Source: Tenacibaculum larymnensis (GTDB lineage: Bacteria > Bacteroidota > Bacteroidia > Flavobacteriales > Flavobacteriaceae). Taken from it: DNA of 64,000 bases. The notes under the pieces were generated by a model. It saw only the letters and a list, made by a program, of their open reading frames with translations. It made no database searches and was not told the origin of the DNA. A program made the position numbers and the translations under genes. Below are positions 26,503 through 34,844 of this stretch, one piece after another; within the stretch, counting starts at the first letter, position 1, and the number at the start of each line of letters is the position of its first letter. The DNA is taken from NCBI RefSeq assembly GCF_028829235.1, contig NZ_JAIWJY010000001.1, positions 186,001-250,000 of the forward strand. Reading direction: 5' to 3'.

Positions 26503-27381
26503 ATGAACACTAAAACCCTTCTTACTTTTTTAAAATTCTGTTCTTTTTTTATTTTTTTTGGCAGAGCTTACCAGCATTTATTTTGGGATGCCCCCTACCG
26601 AAGTTTTTTTTGGGATCAGCATTTATTGGAGCCTGTTATTAATTTTCTTTTTAACACTAGTTGGCAATCATACGTTACAAATCTTAACACCGATTTTGCT
26701 ATTCAAGTTTTAACCAGAAGCATTGGTGTTTTATATCTAGTTTGTGCTATTATTTCAATTTTAATAAATGAAAACTCAAAAAAATGGATGAGTAACATTT
26801 TAAAATTAGGCGCAGTAAGTTTAGTTTTTTTAGCTTTAATGATTACAAAAAATAAGTTTTATCACCTTATAATGTTTTTTGAGCACACCATTCAGTTTGG
26901 AGTTCCTATCGCTTTATTATATTTTTTAAAACATAAAAACATACCTATCTTACTTTTTTACCTAAAAGTTTTTATTGCATTAGCTTTCACTTGTCATGGA
27001 ATGTACGCTATTGGTGTTTTTTACCCATTACCAGGTAATTTCGTTACCATGACGTTGAATATACTTCCTGTACAAGAAGAAATGGCTAAAAACCTATTAT
27101 TTGTAGCTGGTCTTTTAGATTTTATTATTGCTATTGCTATATTTATTCCTAAACTTTCAAAAGTAGCCTTGCTATATGCATGCTTTTGGGGTATTGTTAC
27201 TGCTTTAGCAAGAATTCTTAGTGGCTTTCATTATGATTTTTCTTTAAGTATTATGCATCAGTATTTATACTTAACAATATATAGACTTCCTCACGGATTA
27301 ATACCACTACTGGTTTATCTATACTTAGTCAAAAACAATTCTGAAAAGTCTAGAACTAACAACAGTTTAGTTTCTGTCTAA
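26503..27381 (+). CDS. Multipass inner-membrane protein
   Basis: A 292-residue, strongly hydrophobic protein with roughly seven to eight membrane helices and short loops. Near the N-terminus is FGRAYQHLFWDAPYRSFFWD, with many aromatic residues between helices; later segments include FEHTIQFGVPIALLYF and HQYLYLTIYRLPHGL. The general pattern resembles DoxX-like membrane proteins, but I see no diagnostic motif and do not assign a function. It is monocistronic, or followed 139 nt later by the lipoprotein protease gene. Confidence 0.75.
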   Translation: MNTKTLLTFLKFCSFFIFFGRAYQHLFWDAPYRSFFWDQHLLEPVINFLFNTSWQSYVTNLNTDFAIQVLTRSIGVLYLVCAIISILINENSKKWMSNILKLGAVSLVFLALMITKNKFYHLIMFFEHTIQFGVPIALLYFLKHKNIPILLFYLKVFIALAFTCHGMYAIGVFYPLPGNFVTMTLNILPVQEEMAKNLLFVAGLLDFIIAIAIFIPKLSKVALLYACFWGIVTALARILSGFHYDFSLSIMHQYLYLTIYRLPHGLIPLLVYLYLVKNNSEKSRTNNSLVSV

Positions 27382-27520
27382 TTTATTTACCTAATTATAC
27401 CTTACCACATGTGAATGATTATAGGTAGAAATAAATTTGAAGTTGTTTTTTAGTGCTTTCTGAAACTTATAGTTTGTAAGCTTTATATTCGCCAAAAAAT
27501 AACCCCCTAATATTTCAAAA

Positions 27521-28582
27521 ATGAAACTATTATTTAAAACATTAGTTTGTTCTTCCTTTTTATTCTTTTCATGTAGTGATAAAGAAAGTATCCCTAACGT
27601 TGAGCTTAAAACTTATTCTTTTGATTCTGAAACCAATTCTAGCTTAATGTTTCAAGACGGAGAACCTCAAGAAGTAATGACTTCAGAATCTCGTGTGTAT
27701 GAAATAAGTAAAGTAATAAGAGTTAAGCCAATTGATAATAAAACTATTGAGATTGCTAATTTTGCTCCGATAGATTTAGAAGATATAACTATTACAGCTA
27801 CGATTGAGGCTGAAGGTTTTCATAAACCTATTAAATTATTTAAAATTGATAAAATAAGAGCCCATGGTAAGCAAGAAATTAACTACCCTTTTATAAACAA
27901 CTCTTCCTTGTTTTTAAATACAAGCAATCAAGAAGTTGATCTTTCAATTTTTAAAGATACAGGTATTGACCCTAGTAATATTGTTTTTAATTTTACTGGT
28001 GATAACGAAATTATCCAAAAGCTTAAAGGTTTACATAAACTAAAGTGGACGATAAAATACCATGACTTTGATACAGACAACAATCCAGATAACAATTGGG
28101 CCGAAGATATTACTGCAAAAGATATCCGTAGGTTTACTGGGTTAATGATTAACCTTGGAGTTGTTTTTGCTTCTGATAATTTTAAAAATGAATTTATTAA
28201 TGAAAATATTATCGGAAATGATGGAACAACTGCTTTAACAGAAAACGAAAAGAAAGGAGCTTATAATATTATTTTAAACAAAACTCGCTATAACTGTGGT
28301 AAGGTTGTTAATGTTTCTGGTTTAGGTGGTGGCGCAACCTTTGGTTTAGCTGAACATGTACTAAGAGATTATATTCGTAAAGAAACTGGTTTTATAACAG
28401 CACATGAAATAGGACATACTATTGGTTATAACCATTCTTCAAATATGACATACCCTCATGAAGTAGATGGAGTAAGTACAGGAATTAGCCCTGTTACCAC
28501 AAGAATTATGAATCAGTTTTTTGAAAATGATTTATATCCAGTAACATTAGAAAACTATTACTTATCATCTAATTTTGAATAA
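27521..28582 (+). CDS. Metzincin-like zinc metalloprotease lipoprotein
   Basis: A 353-residue lipoprotein with a type II signal (LFFSC, lipidated Cys18). The C-terminal third holds the extended zinc site HEIGHTIGYNH, with His295, catalytic Glu296, His299 and His305, and a Met in SSNMTY shortly after that could serve as the Met-turn. The N-terminal 180 residues look beta-rich and have no recognised domain. Such proteins are surface or periplasmic endopeptidases; the substrate is unknown. A CCCCCT tract is found 14-18 nt before the start. The gene ends at the second copy of the duplicated terminator. Confidence 0.85.
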   Translation: MKLLFKTLVCSSFLFFSCSDKESIPNVELKTYSFDSETNSSLMFQDGEPQEVMTSESRVYEISKVIRVKPIDNKTIEIANFAPIDLEDITITATIEAEGFHKPIKLFKIDKIRAHGKQEINYPFINNSSLFLNTSNQEVDLSIFKDTGIDPSNIVFNFTGDNEIIQKLKGLHKLKWTIKYHDFDTDNNPDNNWAEDITAKDIRRFTGLMINLGVVFASDNFKNEFINENIIGNDGTTALTENEKKGAYNIILNKTRYNCGKVVNVSGLGGGATFGLAEHVLRDYIRKETGFITAHEIGHTIGYNHSSNMTYPHEVDGVSTGISPVTTRIMNQFFENDLYPVTLENYYLSSNFE

Positions 28583-28597
28583 TAAAATTATATAAAT

Positions 28598-28628
28598 AAA
28601 AAAGCGAACCAAATTGGTTCGCTTTTTT
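28598..28628. terminator. Bidirectional terminator, copy 2 of a duplicated hairpin
   Basis: Arms AAAAAAGCGAACCAA (28598-28612) and TTGGTTCGCTTTTTT (28614-28628), between the convergent metalloprotease and atpG genes. It shares 27 consecutive bases with the terminator at 23562. Confidence 0.88.
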
Positions 28629-28668
28629 TATGGTAACTCTCAGAATATTTCTGAGAAATTCTCTTTTC

Positions 28669-29529
28669 TTAGTTATTTAAAGCTTCTGCTCCACCAACGA
28701 TTTCTAAGATCTCGTTTGTAATTGCAGCTTGACGTGCTTTGTTATAAGTTAATAACAACTCATCACGTAATTCCGTAGCATTATCAGTTGCTTTATGCAT
28801 TGCAGTCATACGAGCACCGTGTTCGGCAGCAAATGAATCACGAATAGCTTTGTATAATTGCGTCTTTAATGACTTAGGAATTAACTCTAAAATGATTTCT
28901 TCTTTAGAAGGCTCAAAAATGTAATCTAAATTAGCTTTTGATTCTCCTTCTACAGGTTGAATTGGTAAGAATTGCTCTACCTGTGGTATTTGAGTCGCTG
29001 CGTTTTTAAATCTGTTGTATATGATTTCTATCTTGTCATAAGAACCATCTACGAATAAATTCATTAACTGTTCAGCTATTTCAGCAACATTATCAAAAGT
29101 TAAGTCATCAAAAATATTACTTCTATTCTCGATAACTGTATAGTCTTTTGATAAAATATCGTTTCCTTTTTTACCAATAGTCAATAAATCAACAGCATCA
29201 TCATTGTATTTCTCGTTGATAGTTTTAACCGTTTCTTTAATAATAGATGAGTTAAAACCTCCACATAAACCTCTATTTGAAGTTACAGTAACTAACAATA
29301 CTTTGTTTACTTCTCTTTCTGTTGAATATACTCCACCTGCATCGCTATCTAATGTAGCACTTAAGCTTTGTAATAATTCGGTAAGCTTAGATGAATACGG
29401 ACGCATTGCTGTAATTGCATCTTGAGCTTTTTTCAACTTTGCAGCCGATACCATTTTCATGGCAGAGGTAATCTGCATTGTTGATTTAATCGAAGTAATT
29501 CTGTTACGTATTTCTTTTAAGTTTGCCAT
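28669..29529 (-). CDS. atpG: F1 ATP synthase subunit gamma
   Basis: The rotor shaft of F1, linking the c-ring to the catalytic hexamer. The 286 residues start MANLKEIRNRITSIKSTMQITSAMKMVSAAK, the diagnostic N-terminal helix, and end with the paired helix RQAAITNEILEIVGGAEALNN. GLCGGFNSS marks the Rossmann-like domain. It is the last gene of the atp block, 64 nt after atpA, with a GC-rich hairpin between them. No atpD or atpC follows; instead a convergent terminator closes the operon. Confidence 0.97.
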   Translation of the reverse strand: MANLKEIRNRITSIKSTMQITSAMKMVSAAKLKKAQDAITAMRPYSSKLTELLQSLSATLDSDAGGVYSTEREVNKVLLVTVTSNRGLCGGFNSSIIKETVKTINEKYNDDAVDLLTIGKKGNDILSKDYTVIENRSNIFDDLTFDNVAEIAEQLMNLFVDGSYDKIEIIYNRFKNAATQIPQVEQFLPIQPVEGESKANLDYIFEPSKEEIILELIPKSLKTQLYKAIRDSFAAEHGARMTAMHKATDNATELRDELLLTYNKARQAAITNEILEIVGGAEALNN

Positions 29530-29554
29530 TTAATTGAACTTAAAATTTATAAAA

Positions 29555-29580
29555 CCCCCGCATTGTTATGCGGGGATGCC
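29555..29580 (-). terminator. GC-rich hairpin between atpA and atpG
   Basis: Arms CCCCGCAT (29556-29563) and ATGCGGGG (29568-29575) with a 4-nt loop; in the minus direction the stem is followed by GTTTT. This is the most GC-rich hairpin among the intergenic regions of this window. It could attenuate atpG transcription or protect the atpA 3' end. Confidence 0.55.
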
Positions 29581-29593
29581 TTTTTTGTTTTTA

Positions 29594-31174
29594 TTAAGCT
29601 GAAAATTTAGCTGAAACTTCTTTAGCAGCGTCTCTTAAAGTATCAATTACTTCATCAGTTAACTTTCCTGCTTTTAAAGTATCTAAAGTATCTCTATGCT
29701 TAGCATTTAAGTACTCTAAATAATCTTTTTCGAATTCTTTCACCTTGTTTACAGGTACATCTTTTAACAAGTTCTTAGAACCTGCGTAGATAATAGCTAC
29801 CTGATCTTCTACAGTATAAGGATCGTTTTGAGCTTGCTTTAAGATCTCTACGTTACGCTTACCCTTTTCAATTACATTTAAAGTTGCAGCATCTAAATCA
29901 GAACCAAACTTAGCGAATGCTTCTAATTCACGGTACTGAGCTTGATCTAACTTTAAAGTACCAGATACTTTTTTCATTGATTTGATCTGAGCAGATCCTC
30001 CTACACGTGATACTGAGATACCTACGTTAATCGCTGGACGAACCCCTGAGTTGAATAAATCAGACTCTAAGAATATCTGACCATCAGTAATCGAAATTAC
30101 GTTTGTTGGAATATATGCTGAAACGTCTCCTGCTTGAGTTTCAATAATTGGTAAAGCTGTTAAAGATCCTCCACCTTTTACTTTAGACTTTAATGATTCT
30201 GGTAAATCATTCATCTCTTTTGCGATAGAATCATCAGCAATTACCTTAGCAGCACGCTCTAATAATCTTGAGTGTAAGTAGAATACATCCCCTGGGTAAG
30301 CCTCACGTCCTGGTGGTCTTCTTAATAATAAAGACACCTCACGGTAAGCTACTGCTTGCTTAGATAAATCATCATAAACAATTAAAGCTGGTCTACCAGT
30401 ATCACGGAAATATTCTCCAATTGCAGCTCCTGCGAATGGTGCATATACTTGCATTGGTGCAGGATCAGATGCATTTGCAGCAACGATAGTTGTATAAGCT
30501 AACGCTCCTTTTTCTTCTAACATATTAGCAATAGCTGCTACTGTTGAAGCTTTTTGACCGATAGCTACGTAGATACAGTACACTGGTTGTCCTGCATCAT
30601 AAAATTCTTTCTGATTTAAGATAGTATCAATAGCAACAGTTGATTTACCTGTTTGACGGTCTCCAATGATTAACTCACGTTGACCACGTCCTACTGGAAT
30701 CATTGCATCAATAGATTTGATACCTGTTTGCATTGGCTCAGTTACAGGCTCACGGAAGATAACCCCTGGTGCTTTACGCTCTAAAGGCATTTCAAAAGTT
30801 TCACCTTGAATTGGTCCTTTACCATCTATTGGTTGTCCTAAAGTGTTAACAACACGTCCTACGATTCCTTCTCCAGCTTTTAAAGAAGCAATTCTTTCTG
30901 TACGTTTCACAGTAGATCCTTCTCTTACTGAAGTAGAAGCTCCTAATAATACAACACCTGCATTATCTTCTTCTAAGTTTAATACGATACCTTCTAATCC
31001 GTTATCGAATTCTACTAATTCTCCGTATTGTACGTTAGATAATCCATAAACACGTGCAATACCATCACCTACTTGTAATACTGTCCCTACTTCGTTTAAT
31101 GAAGCCTTAGACTCAAAATTTGTTAATTGTTCCTTTAAAATTGCTGATACTTCAGCTGGTTTAATTGCTGCCAT
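29594..31174 (-). CDS. atpA: F1 ATP synthase subunit alpha
   Basis: The non-catalytic nucleotide-binding subunit of F1. The 526 residues include the Walker A motif [14 protein letters not shown], the [23 protein letters not shown] segment, the region ending in the [19 protein letters not shown] signature, and a C-terminal helical domain. Length is about 15 residues above the E. coli subunit. It lies 21 nt after atpH in the same operon. Confidence 0.98.
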   Translation of the reverse strand: MAAIKPAEVSAILKEQLTNFESKASLNEVGTVLQVGDGIARVYGLSNVQYGELVEFDNGLEGIVLNLEEDNAGVVLLGASTSVREGSTVKRTERIASLKAGEGIVGRVVNTLGQPIDGKGPIQGETFEMPLERKAPGVIFREPVTEPMQTGIKSIDAMIPVGRGQRELIIGDRQTGKSTVAIDTILNQKEFYDAGQPVYCIYVAIGQKASTVAAIANMLEEKGALAYTTIVAANASDPAPMQVYAPFAGAAIGEYFRDTGRPALIVYDDLSKQAVAYREVSLLLRRPPGREAYPGDVFYLHSRLLERAAKVIADDSIAKEMNDLPESLKSKVKGGGSLTALPIIETQAGDVSAYIPTNVISITDGQIFLESDLFNSGVRPAINVGISVSRVGGSAQIKSMKKVSGTLKLDQAQYRELEAFAKFGSDLDAATLNVIEKGKRNVEILKQAQNDPYTVEDQVAIIYAGSKNLLKDVPVNKVKEFEKDYLEYLNAKHRDTLDTLKAGKLTDEVIDTLRDAAKEVSAKFSA

Positions 31175-31195
31175 CTTATTTCTTTTGATGTATAA

Positions 31196-31753
31196 TTAAA
31201 TTTTTGGAATGTAATGACCGTTGTCAAACTCTCTCCTTAACTCATTAAATTGGCTAGAGATACTTGCATCGTATTGCACATCTCCAACTCGTAAGATAAA
31301 TCCTCCTAATATATCAGGATTTACTATATTCTCAATACTAGCATTGTTTCCTGTAAGGGCTACAATTTTAGCTTGTATTTTATCTTCTAACTCTTTTGTT
31401 AAAGCTACTGCTGTAGTAACTCTAGCAACTTTCATGTTCTTGTAGTGATCATATATAACAGCATATTGCTTAGCAATAGGCTCTAACATCACCATACGCT
31501 TATTTTCCTCTAATAAGTTAAATAACCCTTTTACAATGTTATCTACTTTATCACCAAAAAGTGCATTTAAAACTTTACTCTTATCTGCAGCTTTGATTAC
31601 AGGACTTTTAAGCATAACATCTAAATCAGCGCTCTCAGCAATTGTATCTACGATTAACTTCATGTTATCGTTTACTAAAGTTTCATTACCTGAATCTTTA
31701 GCTAATTTTAAAATTGCTTTTGCGTAACGTAATGCTGCTCTTGCTTCTTTCAT
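31196..31753 (-). CDS. atpH: F1 ATP synthase subunit delta
   Basis: The peripheral-stalk subunit that holds F1 to the b subunits. The 185 residues have the N-terminal helical bundle (ARAALRYAKAILKLAKDSG) and the conserved C-terminal segment NPDILGGFILRVGDVQYDASI. Position between atpF and atpA supports the call, with 7 nt to atpF and 21 nt to atpA. Confidence 0.95.
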   Translation of the reverse strand: MKEARAALRYAKAILKLAKDSGNETLVNDNMKLIVDTIAESADLDVMLKSPVIKAADKSKVLNALFGDKVDNIVKGLFNLLEENKRMVMLEPIAKQYAVIYDHYKNMKVARVTTAVALTKELEDKIQAKIVALTGNNASIENIVNPDILGGFILRVGDVQYDASISSQFNELRREFDNGHYIPKI

Positions 31754-31760
31754 CTACTGA

Positions 31761-32261
31761 TTAGTTTAAAGTAACCTCTTCTAACATTCCTTCAACAAGC
31801 TTTAATTGATCGTCTTGTGAAGCTAATTCTTTTCTTACAACCTTTTGAGCTATTTCGATAGATAAGTCTCCTACTTTCTTCTTTAACTCAGCGATTGCTG
31901 CTTGTTGCTCTTGCTTAATAGTAGCTTTAGCATTCTCTACCATAGTAGATGTTTGCTCTTCAGCTTCTTGCTTTGCATCAGCAATGATTTTATCTTTAAT
32001 CTCACGAGCTTCTTTCATCATCGCATCTCTCTCAGCTCTTGCTTCTTTTAATAAACGCTCGTTATCAGCTTGTAAATTTTGCATTTCTTTACGAGCATTT
32101 TCTGCTTGATCTAATGCATTTTGAATACCTTCTTCACGTTCTGTTAAAGCAGCCATAATTGGTTTCCATGCAAACTTGAACAATAAAACTAGTAAGATTA
32201 CTAATATTAATGCTTGCATAGCAAATAGCCCTGGAGAAAAATCATTTATTAACTGATCCAT
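31761..32261 (-). CDS. atpF: F0 ATP synthase subunit b
   Basis: The peripheral-stalk subunit. The 166 residues consist of one N-terminal membrane helix (about 12-30, LFAMQALILVILLVLLFKF), followed by KPIMAALTEREEGIQNALDQ and a long charged helix typical of the b dimer. It follows atpE after a 108-nt gap that contains a hairpin. Confidence 0.96.
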   Translation of the reverse strand: MDQLINDFSPGLFAMQALILVILLVLLFKFAWKPIMAALTEREEGIQNALDQAENARKEMQNLQADNERLLKEARAERDAMMKEAREIKDKIIADAKQEAEEQTSTMVENAKATIKQEQQAAIAELKKKVGDLSIEIAQKVVRKELASQDDQLKLVEGMLEEVTLN

Positions 32262-32309
32262 TGTATCTGAAATTTAATCTTTTTACTGTTTTGTTTTTTG
32301 TTTAATTTG

Positions 32310-32349
32310 AAAACATTTCCTGCAACCAATCGTTACAGGAAAATGTTTT
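32310..32349 (-). terminator. Intra-operon hairpin between atpE and atpF
   Basis: Arms AAAACATTTCCTG (32310-32322) and CAGGAAAATGTTTT (32336-32349) pair with one bulged base around a 13-nt loop. It lies 20 nt after the atpE stop in the minus direction. A partial terminator or an mRNA 3'-end stabiliser would favour excess c subunit over the downstream subunits. Confidence 0.5.
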
Positions 32350-32369
32350 ACTTCTGTTTTGTTTCGGAA

Positions 32370-32558
32370 TTATTTTCCTAAGATTAAAGCACCAAATGCT
32401 AATCCTTCTAATAATGCTCCGATAATGATCATCGCTGTTTGGATTTTACCAGCTGCTTCTGGTTGACGAGCGATAGCTTCCATTGCGCTACCACCAATTT
32501 TACCTAATCCTAATCCTCCTCCGATAACGATTAATCCTGCTCCAATTAAATTGTACAT
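32370..32558 (-). CDS. atpE: F0 ATP synthase subunit c
   Basis: The proteolipid of the rotating c-ring. At 62 residues it is short even for this family. It has two hydrophobic helices, with a glycine-rich first helix (GGGLGLGKIGGSAMEAIARQP), the polar loop ARQPEA, and the ion-binding Glu in GALLEGLAFGALI of helix 2. The residue after the Glu is Gly rather than the Ser/Thr of Na+-binding rings, so proton coupling is inferred. It is 42 nt after atpB. Confidence 0.96.
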   Translation of the reverse strand: MYNLIGAGLIVIGGGLGLGKIGGSAMEAIARQPEAAGKIQTAMIIIGALLEGLAFGALILGK

Positions 32559-32600
32559 ACTAATTGATTTATATATAATTAAACAAATTCTTATTCTAAA

Positions 32601-33719
32601 TTAATGATGTTCGTGCTCTTCAACCGCCATACCAATAAATAATGACGATAACATTGTAAAAATAAATGCTTGTAAGAACGCTACTAAAATTTCAATTACT
32701 GTAATAAATAATGCTAACAATAATGAAATACTTGTTGAACCTACAGATCCGAACTGATTTTTTAATGTAATCATTAATGCTATTAAGCTCATTACTACAA
32801 AGTGACCCGCAGTAATGTTTGCAAATAAACGCACTAATAATGAGAAAGGTTTAATTAAAATAAAACCAATCAACTCGATTACTGCTAATATTGGTCTTAG
32901 AATTACTGGAACACCTGGCATCCATAATGTGTGAGCCCAGAAATCTTTACTACCATTTGTTAAATAAATTACTAACGTAAACAATGCTAAACACACTGTT
33001 ACTGCAATTTGCCCTGTAACGTTAAATCCTAACGGAGTTAATCCTAACAAGTTTAATATCCAAATAAAGAAGAATACCGTTAATAAGTAAGGCATAAACT
33101 TCATATACTTTTTCTCACCTATGTTTGGTCGTGCTATTTCATCTCTTACGTAAAGTACTAAAGGCTCTAACACACGTCCAACTCCCGTTGGGATTGCTCC
33201 TTTCTTATAGCTTTTAGCTAAAGACCCAAAACCTAACAACATTAACAAACCTGCGAACAACATACCAAACACACTCTTAGTTATAGAAAAATCTAATACT
33301 CTGTGTGCATTAGTAGCATGATGAGCTTCATCAAAAGAAACAGCTGTTTCTCCTTCGTTTAACTCGTATATTTTACTGTGAATTTTAGTAAGTTTTACTC
33401 CACCTTTTTCTAAAACAACGTGACCGTCATCATTGTGGTGAAATTCTGAAGACATAAATGTTTTTAATCCTTGACTTGTCCAAACGATTACTGGCAAAGG
33501 AAAACCAACATGCTTACGCTCTCCTGCATCATTTGTATACGAAAACAATGTGAAATCATGTGAATCAGCTAAGTGATGTTTAATATATCCATCAATTTGC
33601 TCTCGTGTATTAATTTGACCTCCGTTTGAAGTATCACCTCCTCCAGCGAATGCTGTAAATGAACTAAATACTATTGCTAGTACCGTTAAAAAATAGATAG
33701 GTTTTTTTGCTATCATCAT
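32601..33719 (-). CDS. atpB: F0 ATP synthase subunit a
   Basis: Forms the proton half-channels against the c-ring. The 372-residue protein has a cleavable-type signal peptide (about 1-25, ending TAFAGG), an extracytoplasmic region of about 120 residues rich in His and Asp, and then the usual five-to-six-helix a subunit with the essential Arg in PFSLLVRLFANITAGH. The E. coli protein has 271 residues; the extended N-terminus is, to my knowledge, general in Bacteroidota. Either of two adjacent ATGs may start it. A good promoter lies about 40 nt upstream, so the core atp genes can be transcribed independently of the sprE-atpZ genes. Confidence 0.96.
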   Translation of the reverse strand: MMIAKKPIYFLTVLAIVFSSFTAFAGGGDTSNGGQINTREQIDGYIKHHLADSHDFTLFSYTNDAGERKHVGFPLPVIVWTSQGLKTFMSSEFHHNDDGHVVLEKGGVKLTKIHSKIYELNEGETAVSFDEAHHATNAHRVLDFSITKSVFGMLFAGLLMLLGFGSLAKSYKKGAIPTGVGRVLEPLVLYVRDEIARPNIGEKKYMKFMPYLLTVFFFIWILNLLGLTPLGFNVTGQIAVTVCLALFTLVIYLTNGSKDFWAHTLWMPGVPVILRPILAVIELIGFILIKPFSLLVRLFANITAGHFVVMSLIALMITLKNQFGSVGSTSISLLLALFITVIEILVAFLQAFIFTMLSSLFIGMAVEEHEHH

Positions 33720-33759
33720 ACCTTACTAAATATAGAATTATGGTCTCTAAATTTCCGTG

Positions 33760-33788
33760 CAAAGGTACACAATAAATTAAAACTACAA
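33760..33788 (-). promoter_or_regulatory. Promoter of the atpB-E-F-H-A-G operon
   Basis: On the minus strand TTG (33788-33786), an 18-nt spacer and TACCTTTG (33767-33760) form the best -33/-7 pair I found here. The predicted leader is about 35-40 nt. Confidence 0.65.
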
Positions 33789-33843
33789 ACGGTTTTTTTA
33801 TTTAGTTTTCCTAAGCCTTCCAAAGACATCAAAAAACAGCAAA

Positions 33844-34224
33844 CTATCTATTATTCAACAACTTTGAAACACCAATAGCTTCTACTAACAAAAAAATAAG
33901 AATAGGAAGTAGTATTGAAACTTTTTCAGGTTTAGTTAAACCTGTTTCAGAAAAAATGGAATCTTGATATAATAAAATAAACACTCCAAACTTCACCAAC
34001 ATTAAACCAAGGTATAAATAACCTGTTTCATTAGGTAAATAGCTTATTACTATTTCAACTGCAATATAAATTACTAACGAAGCTACTAAATTAAATGTAT
34101 ACACTGATAGTAACGAAAAAGATAAACTTACAGCGTTTTTCTCTATGAAGTAATTATTAATAAAGAATCCTAAAGTAGCTAATACAACTACAACTACAGT
34201 AAAAATTAAAATTCGTTTAATCAT
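33844..34224 (-). CDS. DUF6168-like small membrane protein next to ATP synthase
   Basis: A 126-residue protein with four hydrophobic helices (about 5-23, 38-60, 71-90, 103-120). It sits between atpZ and atpB, the place where other bacteria carry AtpI. I recognise it as the flavobacterial DUF6168 family from context and pattern; there is no motif to prove function. It overlaps atpZ by 8 nt, so it is translationally coupled to it. A role in F0 or c-ring assembly, or magnesium supply as proposed for AtpI, is inference from position only. Confidence 0.75.
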   Translation of the reverse strand: MIKRILIFTVVVVVLATLGFFINNYFIEKNAVSLSFSLLSVYTFNLVASLVIYIAVEIVISYLPNETGYLYLGLMLVKFGVFILLYQDSIFSETGLTKPEKVSILLPILIFLLVEAIGVSKLLNNR

Positions 34225-34447
34225 CGTTTTTTGTTAGATTGGTTACTTGTATAATTACCGAAAGCATGGCTCCGAAAACCGCTACAAGTGTACAAATTTT
34301 TACGTAAAGTTGATTGTCGTTTGGGTATTTTTGGTCTAACCATTCACCTAGTAAACTTCCTAGGTAAATAGTTAGTCCCATTTGAAGTGCGATTCCTGTG
34401 AATCGTATGTATTTATTAAGCGGATTTTTCTTTGAGTCCTTGCTCAT
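34217..34447 (-). CDS. AtpZ/AtpI family protein
   Basis: A 76-residue protein with two membrane helices (about 14-33 and 47-66) separated by the conserved LLGEWLDQKYPNDN loop, matching the AtpZ/AtpI family that accompanies F-type ATP synthase operons and is thought to assist assembly or Mg2+ uptake. It overlaps the bactofilin gene by 32 nt at its start and DUF6168 by 8 nt at its end, so its translation is tied to both. Confidence 0.88.
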   Translation of the reverse strand: MSKDSKKNPLNKYIRFTGIALQMGLTIYLGSLLGEWLDQKYPNDNQLYVKICTLVAVFGAMLSVIIQVTNLTKNDD

Positions 34448-34823
34448 TCTTATTTAATTCTTTTACCGCTCCTTTCATGGCACAAGTAGCGTTGAATTCT
34501 GCTCCTGGTTCTACAGATAGCTTTCCTATAACTACATCTCCTGTAATATTTGCTGAAGATTTTACTGTTAATGTATTTGATACAAATAACTCTCCTGAAA
34601 ACTCTCCTTCCACATCAGCGTTAGTACACTCTACTTTTCCTTTAATTAAACCAGTACTACCAATAATTACTCTACCATTAGTTTCTATAGTTCCTTCTAA
34701 GGTTCCGTCGATTCTAAAATCTCCTTCAGAAATGATTTCTCCAGTAATTTTAGTGTTTTTTCCTATAATGTTTCTCTCTGCAACTTTATTTTCTCCTGTT
34801 TTTTTACTCTCTTTACCAAACAT
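34416..34823 (-). CDS. Bactofilin (polymer-forming cytoskeletal protein)
   Basis: A 135-residue protein built on a right-handed beta-helix with repeated Gly and short hydrophobic strands (KITGEIISEGDFRIDGTLEG, then VIIGSTGLIKGKVECTNADV), the bactofilin signature. Flanking tails are charged and disordered. Bactofilins polymerise without nucleotide and act in cell shape, stalk or motility-site organisation. Here the gene lies 21 nt after sprE and overlaps atpZ by 32 nt, so it is expressed with a gliding/secretion lipoprotein and an ATP synthase accessory gene. Confidence 0.93.
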   Translation of the reverse strand: MFGKESKKTGENKVAERNIIGKNTKITGEIISEGDFRIDGTLEGTIETNGRVIIGSTGLIKGKVECTNADVEGEFSGELFVSNTLTVKSSANITGDVVIGKLSVEPGAEFNATCAMKGAVKELNKNEQGLKEKSA

Positions 34824-34844
34824 ATTCGGGGAATTTAAGGGTGT

